Below, one piece after another: positions 1-13,500 of a stretch of 64,000 bases of DNA (the first letter of the stretch is position 1; each line of letters begins with the position of its first letter). The notes beneath the pieces are model-generated. The model had not been told where the DNA came from, did not search any database, and worked only from the letters and a program-made list of their open reading frames with translations. Source of the stretch: Phalacrocorax aristotelis (lineage: Eukaryota; Chordata; Aves; Suliformes; Phalacrocoracidae); contig NC_134279.1 in NCBI RefSeq assembly GCF_949628215.1, forward strand, positions 82,081,330 to 82,145,329, written 5' to 3'. The translations under genes and the position numbers were made by a program.

Positions 1-154
1 AGGTGGGGGAGTCACCGTCCCTGGGGGTATTTAAAAGACGTGTAGATGTGGTGCTTGAGGATATGGTTTAGTGGTGGGCTTGGTGCAACAGGTTAGCGGT
101 TGTACTCGATGACCTTAAAAGTCTTTCAACCTTAACGATTCTATGATTCTGTGA
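1..154 (+). mobile_element. CR1 LINE, 3' end, cut by the window edge
   Basis: The sequence ends cttaacgattctatgattct followed by gtga, the typical CR1 tail. It is close to the last 150 bases of the copy at 5548-6521. It lies in the ATRN intron before the transmembrane exon. Confidence 0.85.
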
Positions 155-1428
155 TCATCGTAAGCTGTGGGTTTTTTGGTCAGCAGTGCAAACGGCAGCT
201 TCGTGTCCGAGTAGAAGTAGTCATCGGGGTCACGGACGTTTGTGTGAGTAGGGTGGGAGAGCGCAGGGGAAACCGCCGCGTTGTTTGGAAGTGGGAGCTT
301 CGGGGATCTACAAAAAAGATCAATTTTTGGAAGCAGAGCGGAGTTTGGTTTTGCAGGCAGGGAGTATTGAGCGGTGGCAGTTTTTCTCCCACCGTAAGCT
401 TTCCTGCGTGGCTGTGGGTCTCCGTTGGGAGCCCCAGAACAACGAGAACCAAGCCGTGCCCAGAGGCAGGGAGAGGGCCAAGCCAGTTCCCCCTTCAGCA
501 GAAATCCCCGTTCAAACATACAGAGCACAGCGGTCAGCGTAAATAGTGCACTTTTGGAAATAAGTCATCTATTCTGGTTAATCTTCCTTTAAGCACTCTC
601 TTTAAATATCCGCTAGAGTGTGGGGAGGGAGGTTTGGAGACACCGTCTCTTACCCGTCAGTCCGGTACGTGAGCAGAGGGACGATTGCTGGGGTTCAGGT
701 GTACAAAAGGAAAAATTGTCATCTTCGAAAGCTTGTGTGCCTTGAAGTTGCTCATTAAGTATTCAGTGTGATAAGATCGTAACTGTCAATAAAGTCAGCT
801 TTTATTACTCTTATTATTATTACAACTGCTTTTTGTTATATCTGCTTCTTTGCATTTTCCCTAGAAGTTGATAAACCTATTAATCCCTTTCTCCTCTTTA
901 GATTTTAAAAAAAAGCAATATAGATTTGGGGAAATCAAGAAATGCCTGTAGTTGTGCCAGTTAAAAAGAATCGAACTGCCATACGCTTTATCTTATTTGT
1001 GTCATTTGGAAAAGAAAAAGTAATCAAGTTTCTCTGCTTCTTTCAAGGCTTTTCTTTTTTGGGTTATCCTCTCACTTCAAATATCGCCAAAGATAGTCAA
1101 TACTGGCTTTTCCAATTTGATTAAATCTTTGGGCCTTGCTGTTCTGACCTCCTGGTGAAAATTGGCACATGTCCTATAAGGAGGTCAAATAGATAACTTT
1201 GGAACAGTTTCCCCTGTAAATAGAGGTACGTCGTTCCTCACCAGGTGTCACAAGCACTGAACTGCGCCAAGCATTGTGCGCTGCTGTATTTTCTTTCAGC
1301 AAAGTAGCTCTAAGTAGTAGATGAACTTCTAGTCTAGTTTTTTATGCTCTGCTAGAGTTTTTCTGCTGCCGTTATGTTATGAACGAGGACAATAAGATAT
1401 ATTTTTTTTTATTTTTCTTCCTTTACAG
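155..1428 (+). other. ATRN: ATRN intron (3' part)
   Basis: AT-rich intron sequence with a TTA-rich patch near 800-830. It ends in a strong polypyrimidine tract and cag at 1428. I see no gene in it. Confidence 0.85.
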
Positions 1429-1507
1429 CTGTTTCCTGTCTTTGCTCCTGGTGGCAGCTGTGGTTTGGAAGATTAAACAAAGTTGCTGGGCATCGCGACG
1501 AAGAGAG
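1429..1507 (+). CDS. ATRN: ATRN exon: transmembrane segment and first cytoplasmic residues
   Basis: This 79-nt exon completes a split serine codon and encodes 26 residues. A hydrophobic run ([11 protein letters not shown]) is followed by a basic stop-transfer stretch, [13 protein letters not shown]. It is the inner half of the attractin membrane helix plus the membrane-proximal tail. The acceptor is strong: a long T-rich tract ending in cttcctttacag. The donor is GAG|gttgaa, which keeps the invariant GT but matches the consensus poorly at +3 to +6. The length is not a multiple of three, so skipping the exon would shift the frame. The next exon (CAA CTA CTC) continues the expected attractin reading QLLREMQQ, which supports this donor despite its weakness. 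Confidence 0.93.
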
Positions 1508-4500
1508 GTTGAAAATGACAAGACAAATGCTATCTCTTAAATGACTTTTTTATAGTTGTTCTCTTCCGTGTTTATTCACATATGCATAAAATTAACCTTC
1601 AGTTAAGGATAAGCTCCACTAATCTAGAAATGCTTCTGTTTGGGGGATTTATAATAGTGTACTTTTGATTACAGTTTCAGTGGCAAATTATACCATTTTA
1701 GTATCCTGTTGCTGCAGTTTCTGTGAAGCACAAAAAAATAGGGGTGAGTGTCCTGCATTCCCAGAACTCGGGGTTCTAGGCAGCATAAATCCCAAACCGC
1801 CTCAAATTAGGAGATTCTTTACAAAAGAGGAAGTTTCTGCACTGAAGCTCCGAACCACATTAGCTCCCGCTTTAATCTGTTAAAAAAAAAGGCTAATCCC
1901 CCTTTTCAAAATTAAACCTTATCTAAATGGCTTGGAGTTGTTTTAGCTTTTGATTCCCTGGAGCAGAGTGGCATAAGAGAAAGGTGGGAGAAGCCACCCA
2001 CCATTTGGAAACCTGTGGTGTACTACTTCAAAAGGCAACTTCTAGTGCCACAGCTTTCTCCTCCTCACCTACCCGCGGACCATGCCAGCTTCCCAACTTC
2101 TTCTTGTTTGCGGCATGTAAAAAAGTATGTGCTTTAAACCACCAAAATATGGTTCCTTCTTGTTTGTCCTTGATGCATTTGGTGATTTTTTTTTTCACCA
2201 CCCTTTTTTTCTACTTCTCAGTTGAAGCTAATTTAATAGAATCATGGCATGGTTTGGGTTGGGAGGGACCTTTAGAGGCCATCCAGCCCAACCCCCTGCA
2301 CTGAGCAGGGACATCTTCAACCAGATCAGGTTGCTCAGAGCCCATCCAACCTGGCCTTGGGTGTTTCCAGGGATGGGGCATTGACCACCTCTCAGGGCAA
2401 CCTGGGCCAGGGTTTCACCACCCTCACTGTAAAAATTTCTTCCTTAGATCCAGCCTAAATCTACCCTTTGTCCTGTCACAACAGGCCCTGTTAAAAAGTC
2501 TGTCCCCATCTTTCTTACAAGCCCCTTTAAGTACTGCAATAAGGTCTCCCCGCAGCCTTCTCTTCCCCGGGCTGAACCACCCCAACTCTCCCAGCCCGGC
2601 CTCGCAGCAGAGGGGCTCCAGCCCTCGGAGCATTTCTGTGCCCCCTCTGGCCCCGCTCCAACAGCCCCATGTCCTTCCCGTGCTGAGGAGCCCCGAGCTG
2701 GAGGCGGCACTGCAGGGGGGTCTCACAGAGCGGGGCAGAGAGGCAGGACCCCCTCCCTCGCCCTGCTGCCCGCGCTGCTGGGGATGCAGCCCAGGGCACG
2801 GTTGGGTGTCTGGGCTGCCAGCGCACATCACCGGCTCGTGCCCAGCTCTTCACCCCCAGCACCCCCAAGTCCTTCTCCGCAGGGCTGCTCCCAGTCCCCC
2901 CACCCCCCAGCCTGTTCTGATACCGGGGGCTGCCCCGGCCCAGGGGCAGGACCTTGCGCTTGGCCCTGTTGAACCTCATGAGGCTCTCCCAGGCCCACCT
3001 CTCCCGCTTGTCCAGGTCTCTCTGGATGACATCTCATCCTTCTGGCGTGTCAGCTGCCCCGCTCAGCTTGGTGTCACCTGCAAACCTGCTGAGGGTGCCC
3101 TCGATCCCACTGTCTGTGTCATTGATGAAGATATTAAACAGCACTGGTCCCAGTACAGACCCCCTGAGGGACACCACTTGTCACCGGTCTCCATCTGGAC
3201 ATTGAGCCATTGACCATGACCCTCTGGATGCGACCATCCAGCCTCTTCCTCATCCACTGAACAGCCTACCTATCAAATCTATATCTCCCCAGTTTAGAGA
3301 GAAGGATGCTGTGGGGGACCGTGTCAAAGGCCTTACAGAGGTCCAGATAGATGACATCCGTAGCTCTTCCCTTGCCCACTGATGCAGTCACTCCATCAGA
3401 GGAGGCCACGAGGTTGGTCAGGCAGGACTTGCCTGTGGTGAAGCCATGCTGGCTGCCTCGAATGACCTCCCTGTCCTCCATGTGCCTTAGCATTCCTTCT
3501 AGGAGGATCTGTTCCATGATCTTCCCTGGCACAGAAGTGAGGCTGACAGGTTGGTAGTTGCCCAGGTCCTTCTTTCTACCCTTTTTAAAGACGGGCACAA
3601 TGTTTCCCTTTTCCAGTCCCCGGGGACTTCACCTGACTGCCACGACTTTTCAGATATCATGGAGAGTGTCTTAGCAACTACATCAGCCAATTCCCTCAGG
3701 ACTCTGGGATGCATCTCATCAGGTCCCGTAGACTTGTGTATATCCAGGTTCCTCAAGCAGTCACGAACCTGATCTTCCCTTCCCATTTCACGTTGCACCC
3801 TAAGCACGCAGGGTGACCAAGATAGGATGGCCAATATGTTGTCACTCAGTAGCATAAAGAATGCCTCCTTATTTCTAATTTTAAGCATAAATGCAGAGAT
3901 GTGTAGTAGAGCTGTGCAGAGAAGCAAGTCCTGTGTGCGGCAAGGCAGATGACCGCACGTTCCTGGGGTTTTCTTGCTGTGGTAAGCACTAAAACCACAG
4001 AAGGCAGAGCCTTGTGTCATGTACAAATACAGTAGAGGTCGGGCTGGGCTGTGCCTGGGATTATTTTTAGGAGCTTTGCCTTGTGCAATCAGTTTTCTTG
4101 TATGGAAATTGAGAGAAGCCAGACTTTATTCGAGTGAGTCCGTGTGCTCTTTCTATATGTAAGCATCTATACATCATCACCCAAGAGCAGGTATCATTCC
4201 CTAAGGAGTGTGGTGTGTTTCTCCCCTGCTTTTGGATTTTAGGGTGAAATCTGCCCATTCCTGTAGATTTTCCTCCCAGCTGTCCTGCTGGGATGAAGCT
4301 CTTGGCAGCTGCTGGCACCCAGCTGTGTAACTGCTCTATTCAAGGGTGTTTCATTCATACTCAGTAGTTGATCAAGAGTATTCTGGGGATTAATTTTTAC
4401 AGTGCTGTAGTTCTGTGCAAGTGCCCATACCTTGCATATCTTCAAATATCTGGTGCTACTTTCCAGTGCAGTAGCAGAAATAGTATCATTTTATTCAATC

Positions 4501-7500
4501 TGAGGATCTCCTTTCTTATAACAACATGGATTTATGTCTGATAACTCTTTTCCTCTTCTTCCTCTTTCTGCTTCAGATGTTTTTGCTCTTACTAGTGAAC
4601 TCAAGTGCATAATATAATCAGTGGTTTTCAAACAGATAACCCTTAATCTTTGGAATAATTTGTCTTTCAAGTTTTCTGTATTCTCTGAAGGTAGATAAAT
4701 TTTGAGTAGGGCAGTTGGTTTTTTCCTTCTCATTTTATTGGAAAGAAAGTAAGCCAGAGTCAGCTTACTCTGACCCTGTTGGCTCCTGAGGTTAAATGTT
4801 ATCTAGGAATGTATAAGGAATATAGGCTGAGAAGTAAATACTGTGCTTTGGAGCTCAGTTAAAATATTTTAGCATTGGCCTAAATGAAAAATGACTCTAT
4901 TACCTTCAGATTCCTAAAGTTATTTCAGACTGATGCGTGTTTTAAGGGAAAAAGCTGGAGTACTGGCAACATATTGGCGTGTTTTAGTCTTAAATTCAGT
5001 TTACACGTGTGACTATTTGACGGGCAGGTCATCAGTGTGTTCTTTTCCTGGCAGATTCCCATCTTCTGCAGTTACTTGTCCTGCTCCTTCTTTACATCTA
5101 GTGACTCTTACCTTGTACTTCCTAGATCTCTGCTATTCCGTTCCTCTTTTGTTCTAAATACTTGTAAAACTTGAGGAAACGTTCTTAAAATCTTTGCCAC
5201 GCCATTCTTAGATATATTAATAAAGACTGTCTCCCAAAACAAAAGTCTGCCCAAAGATTCTTTGACTTTTTGGTATTATCGAAGATTATTTTATAGCTTG
5301 CAGGGTGTTTTTTTAAAATACGGACTCTCAATAAATCCTAGCAAGGCTGTCTTTTAACATTAGTAGTTAAAATAATGATTCATAGCAGTTTGCTGCAGTG
5401 CAAGTTTTAAGTGTACACAAGTTTACCCCTCTGTTCTGAGGGTGTTGCTGAAGCGTGTAATTTTAGATTTGCCACTCTTCCTTCCCGAGGAGGGGGTGGC
5501 TCTCTTTGGTTTGCTCCATTACCCTTACAGGAGTCCTGTGTCACAGAGTTTGCAGGCTGGCTCAGTGTTGGGGCCGGTCCTGATCAGTATCTTCATTGAT
5601 GATCTGGATGAGGGGATCGAGTGCGCCCTCAGTAAGTTTGCAGATGACACCAAGATGGGCAGGAGCATTGATCTGCTGGAGGGCAGGAAGGCTCTGCAGA
5701 GGGACCTGGACAGGCTGGATCCATGGGCCGAGGCCACTTGTGTGAGGTTTAACAAGGCCAAGAGCCGGGTCCTGCCCTTGGGTCACACCAACCCCAGGCA
5801 ACGCTGCAGCCCTGGGGCAGAGGGGCTGGAAGTGCCCAGCGGAGAAGGCCCCGGGGGTGCTGGCTGACAGCCGGCTGGGCATGAGCCAGCAGTGCCCGGG
5901 TGGCCAAGGAGGCCACCAGCCCCTGGGCTTGTGTCAGCCCTGGTGTGGCCAGCAGGGGCCGGGCAGGGATGGGGCCCCTGTGCTCGGCCCTGGGGAGGCC
6001 CCACCTCGAATGCTGGGCTCAGGTTTGGGCCCCTCGGGACAAGAAGGGCCTTGAGGGGCTGGAGCGTGTCCAGAGAAGGGCAGCGGGGCTGGGGCAGGGT
6101 CTGGAGCACAAGTGTGCTGGGGGGCGGCTGAGGGGGCTGGCGGGGTTTAGCCTGGAGAAGAGGGGGCTGAGGGGAGCCCTTCTCGCTCTCTGCAGCTGCC
6201 TGAGAGGGGCTGGAGTGAGGGGGGGGTCGGTCTCTGCTCCCAAGTCACCAGGGACAGGACGAGAGGGAACGGCCTCAGGCTGCGTCAGGGGAGGTTTAGG
6301 TTGGAGATGAGGGAAAGTGTCTTCCCTGCCAGAGGGGTCAGGCCCTGGCACAGGCTGCCCAGAGAGGTGGGGGAGTCACCGTCCCTGGAGGTATTTAAAA
6401 GATGTGTAGACGTGGTGCTTGAGGATATGGTTTAGTGGTGGGCTTGGCAGTGACAGGTTAGCGGTTGGACTCGATGATCTTAAGGGTCTTTTCCAACCTT
6501 AACGGTTCTATGATTCTGTGACTGGGAAAAACAGAGTTTGTTTGAGAGCCTTTTTTTTCTCCTCTATAAACTGCTGACACAGTTGATGGAGACCACCTCC
6601 TCCACCTCCTACCACCCCGCCACATTTTAGTGGCAGGGTGAAAGGAAAGGTGATGAAGCGGCGGTGGCAGGACACCCGATTCAGACAGCATACTGTAATC
6701 TTCAAGTTAAAATATGCTGCAGCCCTGGAGGAAGATATTTCTCTGGTTTGAGCTATATTTTTAGAAGTAGTCAAGTTACCGTCGCCTGTCTCCCATGGGT
6801 TGTGCCGTAGTAATTCTGCGCGTGTTCTCTAATCTTAACCCAAAAGTAAGTAAGTTATAATGCAATCTGCAGGTAATTCCCAGCTATCAATCACTTCTGC
6901 TTCCAATATAAGCATTGTAAGTGCCTAACTTCTTATCGCAGTGCAGAGCGAAAAGTAGATGGCTGAAGCTTAATCTGAAATATGTATAGGACAGGAAAGG
7001 GAGTGTGTTGAAAGGTCTAGTAGCCAAAATTATTCAGACAGTATTGCTTGGAATGATGTGCTGGGAGAAGCTGTACAGCTGTGCTTGGTGTGTCAGGTTA
7101 ATGGAACAGAGCATCATCATTTGGTGGAAACTAAATTTGCGTTACTCCTTACTGAGGAAGAGGTGTAGTACAAATCATAGAATCATAGAATCATAGAACG
7201 GTTTGGGTTGGAAGGGACCTTTAGAGGTCATCTAGTCCAACCCCCAAAACCCAGAATCTACATCAGGATCTTGTAAAATATGATTCCCCTTACTGGTTTA
7301 TTTTCCCCCTTTGTGCAGCTAATCCTCTTTGACCAGCTGCTTGCACATGTCAGTGCTGATGTTCCTCAGCCTTAAGGCTAAGGGGTCTTCTGGGTGTGCA
7401 AATGCGGCGTATCAAATGTATAGTTGTAGGAAAATGAGTTTGGAGCACTGGGCAAAAGTTCAGGCCTTGCAGAGTATAAAACTTGACCTGAAGTAAAAAT

Positions 7501-10500
7501 GGGAACAATTTGTGTCATATCAGGCATGGAGGAGATGGGATCGTAAATTGTGTGTTTATTCCCTCTCCAGCGAGCACCAAGTTTAAGTATCTTCAGACAT
7601 CTTAAAGAGGGAGAATGGAAATAAAAAGGCAGCTTTTATAGGAGGCTTAGGAAGAGGTGAATGGCATTAGGAAATAGGGATAGGAAACCTTTCTATCTTG
7701 TCTCTAGAAAATGACACATTAAATGTATCAAGGTGGTAACAGAGAATAATGCACAAAGTACAAGAGTGGCATTAGGGATTTAATATGCCCGTCTGCTGTC
7801 ATGAATTTTCTGTCCTATTGTTTTATTTTAGCATCCGAATCCTAGTCTCTTCACCCTCAGCCTGCTGCTTCTCCTCCACTTTGAGCAAGAAATAGCTCTT
7901 CTTTAACATTTGCAGCAAATGGAGTGAGGGTAGTGATTTGGCCAACCCAGTGTACCTGTCTGCGTGAGGGTCAGCGGCATCACCCTCCGTGCCCCACTGG
8001 GATGCCCTGGGAGCAGCAGCACCAAACATGTACGCGGAGAGCTAAATCTGGGTGTCGAGCTCAGTGGTGCCCTTAACATACACAGAATTGCCTACAACTC
8101 CTTTCTTGCCAAGACTCTCCAGGACCGAACACTTTCACTCTGTGCCCTGCCCAACTTATTCCGGATGGGTTTTATGTATTGATTTACTGCAGGGATTATC
8201 CTTCTCTTTCTTGATCTCATTGCTGAAACCTTTTTCCCTCCCAGGTGTATTCAAAAATGTAGCAGCACTTCTTTTATTAGCAGCATCCTCTGCTGTAACA
8301 TCCATGAACACTGAATACCACTTAGGCAGGCGGTTTTCTGTATTCATTTTACAGCAAAGACTTTCCAAGGGATGTGCGCTGTGTATTATTTATTGCCCTG
8401 CCTTTGTTTTGTTCCCCTCCCTGCTCTCACCTGTCAGTATTTCATTCATCTCTCGTATCTTCCCTCTTAGACTGTGATTTAGGGTTATCTTTTGTCAAAG
8501 AAAAGGATTCAGGATTGGAATATTTTTCCAACTGTAACTGTAAATCAGGATCTTCATCTCTGTGTAGAATCTCCAGTGGTGTCTTGGAAGGCTCTGGCAT
8601 TGGCCTTACGCAAGAACATTAAAAGGTCAGGCTACAAATGTCCCTAAATTTGGGCAGTCACAGGTGCTTTGGAGGGCTTGTAAGAAACAAGGTGTGCTGG
8701 TGCTGATCTTGAACGCTGTATTCTCCAAGCTCCCAGCGACCTTCTTGTTCGGTAGCGCCAACAGTGCTATTCAGTGTCTGTCACCTGAGGAGAAAACATT
8801 ACCTTCTTGTTGGTGTGCTTTGTAGAGGAAACACTAACTGGAGGAGTGAGAAAACTCAGTTGTCTCAGGGTGAAACGTAAGCCTGTGTGTGTATTTTTTT
8901 TAAACAGTTAGGGAAGGTTTCCTTCCCATCATACTTGTTCCCTGGAAAATAGACTGAAATGATGGTGGCCATGGTGAACTAATAACTGTAGGTAAATTCC
9001 CAGTTCCTGCGTTTATAAGTACAGTAATAAAATAAGAGCATAGCATTAGTATTGTGTAACCAGGTATTGGGGTACTCTGTCCACTCTGGTCTCAGCCACG
9101 TCTTGGGTGTTGCAGATGGTACAGAGCAACCCTGCAAGATGAATTTGTTGTCTGGAAGATAAGCGAGAGACTAAAGCGTCACCAATTACTCATTTTATCC
9201 AAGGAAAAACATACTGAGATTTGATGATGTGAGTCAGCGTCTGTGAAAAGGAATCATAGAAGATTCATGATGGGATGAGGGTCTTGTTTAAAAGATCAGC
9301 CAAAGGCATAACGCCCGGTGTCTGCAACTGGGGGTAAAAAAGTCAGAAGCTATTTTGGTTTTCTTCTCTTTTTAATGGCGAGAGTAGCAATGCCAACAGT
9401 TGTTTTTTAGAAACACGGTGCTCAGATCGGGGTTTGAGTGCTTTTGGGAGGATCTTTTCTAGGTCAGTCCAAGTCACATGCTTGTGGAAATCCCATGGTG
9501 CAGTTTGGTGGCTTGTACTATGCAGGAGGTCAGATCAAATAATCGTAACTTTTTCTGCTACCCCTAAATTTAAAATCTATGAATGGGCACCAACTCGTGG
9601 TGCCTGTAGGCTTTTTCCAAAATACAAATGCTGCATGCGCTCTGCAATGATCTGTGTGGCTTTGGTCACCAACTGCAGGAAATGATAGCATAAACAAGAG
9701 ATGCCCTGAAGAGGAAAACCATCCCAAAATATTAATGTTGACAAGAGATTCCAGCTCAGGGGGAAATTGATGGTCCGTTTTTGTTTGAACATGCTACTGT
9801 CACTTCTGTGCCTAATTAAGCTCGTCTCTGGTTGAACTTGCAGATGGCCAGTTACAGCTGACCGTTTGTAGCTTTAATATGTCCATGCAGGACACCATCC
9901 TATCAGGCTGGCAATCACGTACGCAGGGTTGGCGTCCAACTGAGCTCTTCTCACATAGTCTTTAGTGGTGTTGCCGCTAGAGAATTAAGTTGGGTTTAGT
10001 ATATCCCAAAAGAGAACTGTTGGCCGGGATTTGCGATGATGAAGGTTGACTATCAAGTCTAGCTCTAGGAGAGCTCAGCCCCATTTTAAAAACCCCACAA
10101 CTGTGTGTGTATTGAAGCCGTTGTCATGTCAGAGCCCTAAGTCTCTCTCTGATGATAGGAATCAGTGGTACAGGCATCCAATTTAGCTATTTGGAAAAAT
10201 CAGGGAGAGAAGCAGTGTTGTGTAATTATGCGAGAAGAGCTCTAGTCAATCAAAGGTGCGCTCTGCTATTGTGTAATTATCTGGTACTGGTACGTATTTT
10301 AGTCTGCATGGACTATATACTTCTGGTCTTTTAAAAAGAAATTCTATCTTATTCTTCTTATTAAAGGTCAGTTTTTCTGTGCCCTCCTACTGGGCATGAT
10401 TATGATGAATAACTTATCTTAATCAGCCCTGAATTAAATATCTTCTGTCATTTCAGCATGAGGCAACTTCCCAGCAGCTTTGCTTTCTGGTTTGTTATAG

Positions 10501-13500
10501 TTTTGAAGTGTGGAAATGCCTATTGAGAAGCATTTGAACATTAATTCTCTCCTCCTCTCTCTTTCAACATAGCCTGCAAAGTCAGTTACAAAACTAATTA
10601 GCTAACATCAATATGTGCACTGCTCTAGGGGCTTAAAAACTTAATTTTCAGTGATGATGGAAGTGTCAGAGAAAATTGTTTGTTTGTTGACTTACATGGT
10701 AGTTAATGTAATTGTAGCTAAATGCTTTAAATCACTTATTTCTGAGACAATGTGGTTCATCCTCGTAGAATATTTATATCTTATATGTTTGTTTCTTTGC
10801 TGATGCCCCTTTTTATTTTGGAGTAGGTAATTCCATTGACTTCCTCCCTTTCCCCCAAGGTCACCAAGAAACTACAATGTAAAGCAAAGGTTCCTGCACC
10901 AGGATATATAGGTTACTTCAGAGTAATGCGCAGCAATGCCTGAACACCCGTCATTGCTGGCCACGTAGGCTCCAGCTCCACCAGCTGCTACTGCCACCAC
11001 CGCTGGGAAGGACACCTTCTCCCCAGGGAACCCCAGGAGGGTGGTGTCCCCTTCCCACGCCGGCTGTCAGTAGCCTGCGAGCTGCAGGTTTGGCAGATGT
11101 CATTACAGGAGAGCTCAGGGACAACTTCTCAAGACAAGGTTTTTCTAAGTTAGTCATGCAGCGGTGCCCGGAAATCAGTGGTTGATCATTTATGTGCATA
11201 CGTGAATAGGTATTTGTGCACAAACGGGACGAGTCGCCTTCTGAATTCAAATGAAGCTCTTAGAGCGGTTCAGGATGTGCAGGAATAAGCTCAAAATGCC
11301 TGTCTACCAGTGCAACCCCTCTACCTATTATGTTTTTGGAAGGACCGGAGTGCTCTCTGTCCTCTGACCCCAACAAAATCACTGACACTTCAGTTAGCCA
11401 GCGGCCAAGTCAGAGCTAATAAGCTTTGCTGGGAGAATTGTGTTACCCTTTGCTCAGCCTGTGCGGCGAGACCTTTAGGTATTTGCTTGGGCTGTGTGTT
11501 CTATGTGCTGTGCAGAGCCTTGGAGTGAACACGTAAGAGGATTGACACACTTGAATAACTTTGCAGAATTGACGCTGTTTAAAAGACTGGTCAGGAAGAA
11601 GGAGACAACTTTGTTCTGTTTCCCTCTCACCCTCTGTTCAGCTTCGGCTGGCGGGGACGAACCACAGCCAGAGTTGCTGAATCCATGTTGGACAGTGGCA
11701 TCTTCACACTCTATGGTAGAGCTCCCTGCTTCAGCTTAATACAGGAAAATCCCAAATATTCTGTTCTGCCCAAAATCTTTTTCTTTTTTCCTAAATGTCT
11801 TAAACAACAACAGTATCGTAGAATCACAGAATGGTTTGGGTTGGGAGGGACCTTTCGAGCCCATCCAGTCCAACCCCCTGCAGTGAGCAGGGACACCTTC
11901 ACCCAGATCAGGTCGCTCAGAGCCCCGTCCAGCCTGGCCTTGGGTGTTCCCAGGGATGGGGCATCGACCACCTCTCGGGGCAACCTGGGCCAGGGTTTCA
12001 CCACCCTCAGTGTAAAACATTTCTTCCTTGCATCCACCCTGAATCTACCCTCTTTCAGTTTCAAACCATCACCCCTTGTTCTCATAGCAAAAAATTTCTT
12101 ATATCCAGTGTAAATCTCCCCTCCTCTAGTTTAAAACCAAGTACAAATTGGTTTGTTTCCATACCTTATGTTTCTTCTCTCACCATGACACCAGAGCCGT
12201 TACTTTCTTTAGACTTGCTGGTGTTTTTGAGCTCTCTGGGATTTTCCCCATTGGACCAGTTTATCTCTGCAATACAGACAAGGTAGTGGTTCAAAACACA
12301 GAGGTGATTTCAGAGTATCCCGGCTTTTCAGGCTGGCTGTGGACACCAGGGAGAGCACAGCTGGTGTTTTTGGTTGTTCATCAGAGAGCGGAGCTTGATT
12401 TTTTTTCAGTGGTGGTGCAGAAGTACAGCAGAGACCCAGTTCAGCAGGAGGTTGATCGTAGCCTTAGCTTTGCAGCACCATCCCAAATCCACTGCAACCT
12501 CAAAGGCTGCGATAGGAATCCTCAAAGGATGGCCTTTAATTGTATTTGTCTCATCAAAGTAAAGGAATGTGTAGCTTGCTCTGGTGAAATATCTTCAGCA
12601 GAAGTTCCTCCTAAATCCAAAATGTTGTCTCCTGAGGATGCCCACAGTAGCTGTGCTTTTAAAAGCAAAAAAGTATGGGTCCAGAAAGGTCTGAATTTCA
12701 GAAATACCTTGAAGGATTAAATCTATAAAATTCCTGAGGAAAAAAAACTGTGGATAAGACTATTGCCTTTTTCTGGCCCCCCTTTTTAAAGCTCACCTCC
12801 TTTGTCTATAGACCGGTGTAATGCTACCAGGCGTTCCTGCTGATACCCCACCTGAGCACATCCTCTCTGCTGGAAATAACTTGGCTCCCTTTCCTGTGGG
12901 GTCCTGCTTGCTTCTCTTTTACGCTACCTTAAAATGAAAGCTCATCCATGCCTGTGGTCCACTTAGCACACCCGTGGTTTTTTCCTCCTTGAGCTTCGAC
13001 TTCTTTCCTTCTCATCTCTGTTGAAAATTGAGATGAAACACTCACGTAAAAACCTGAGTTCGTTACAAGTTCTAGATAGCTGTTGGGGTTTGGTTTTTTT
13101 TTTAAAATGCATTCTTTAGAAGGAGCAAATAAGATCCCAAACGTATGGCTTGCTTCTGGAAAAATCGGCATCTGTTCATGGCTGAAAATACCAGAGCCCC
13201 ATCCCAAAACGTACTGTAGCCCTGTGCTCATAAAGAGCCTCTGCAGGGGCAGTTGCTGAGATGGATGGTAGCAGGATGGGTATACAGAGACCGGTGACTG
13301 CTTTATTATTGTGAATAAAATGTTCGGGCTTTTCTTGTCAGAAAACACAGCATAAGTTATATTAGTCAATTAACCTGGTAACCTGAAGAGCTGTTTTTCT
13401 TTTGCCTGAGAGCCTGCGCTACTGCATGAAAAGGTTTTCCTGCATTCCTCTGGCCGTTTTTCTCCTATCAGTAACACACTATTCATTCTGGATTATCCAT

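Noticed and set aside
12148..12720. 190-codon open frame on the + strand within an ATRN intron
   Set aside because: No recognisable domain, no repeat protein, no splice or promoter support; its start overlaps the edge of a CR1 copy. Likely chance.
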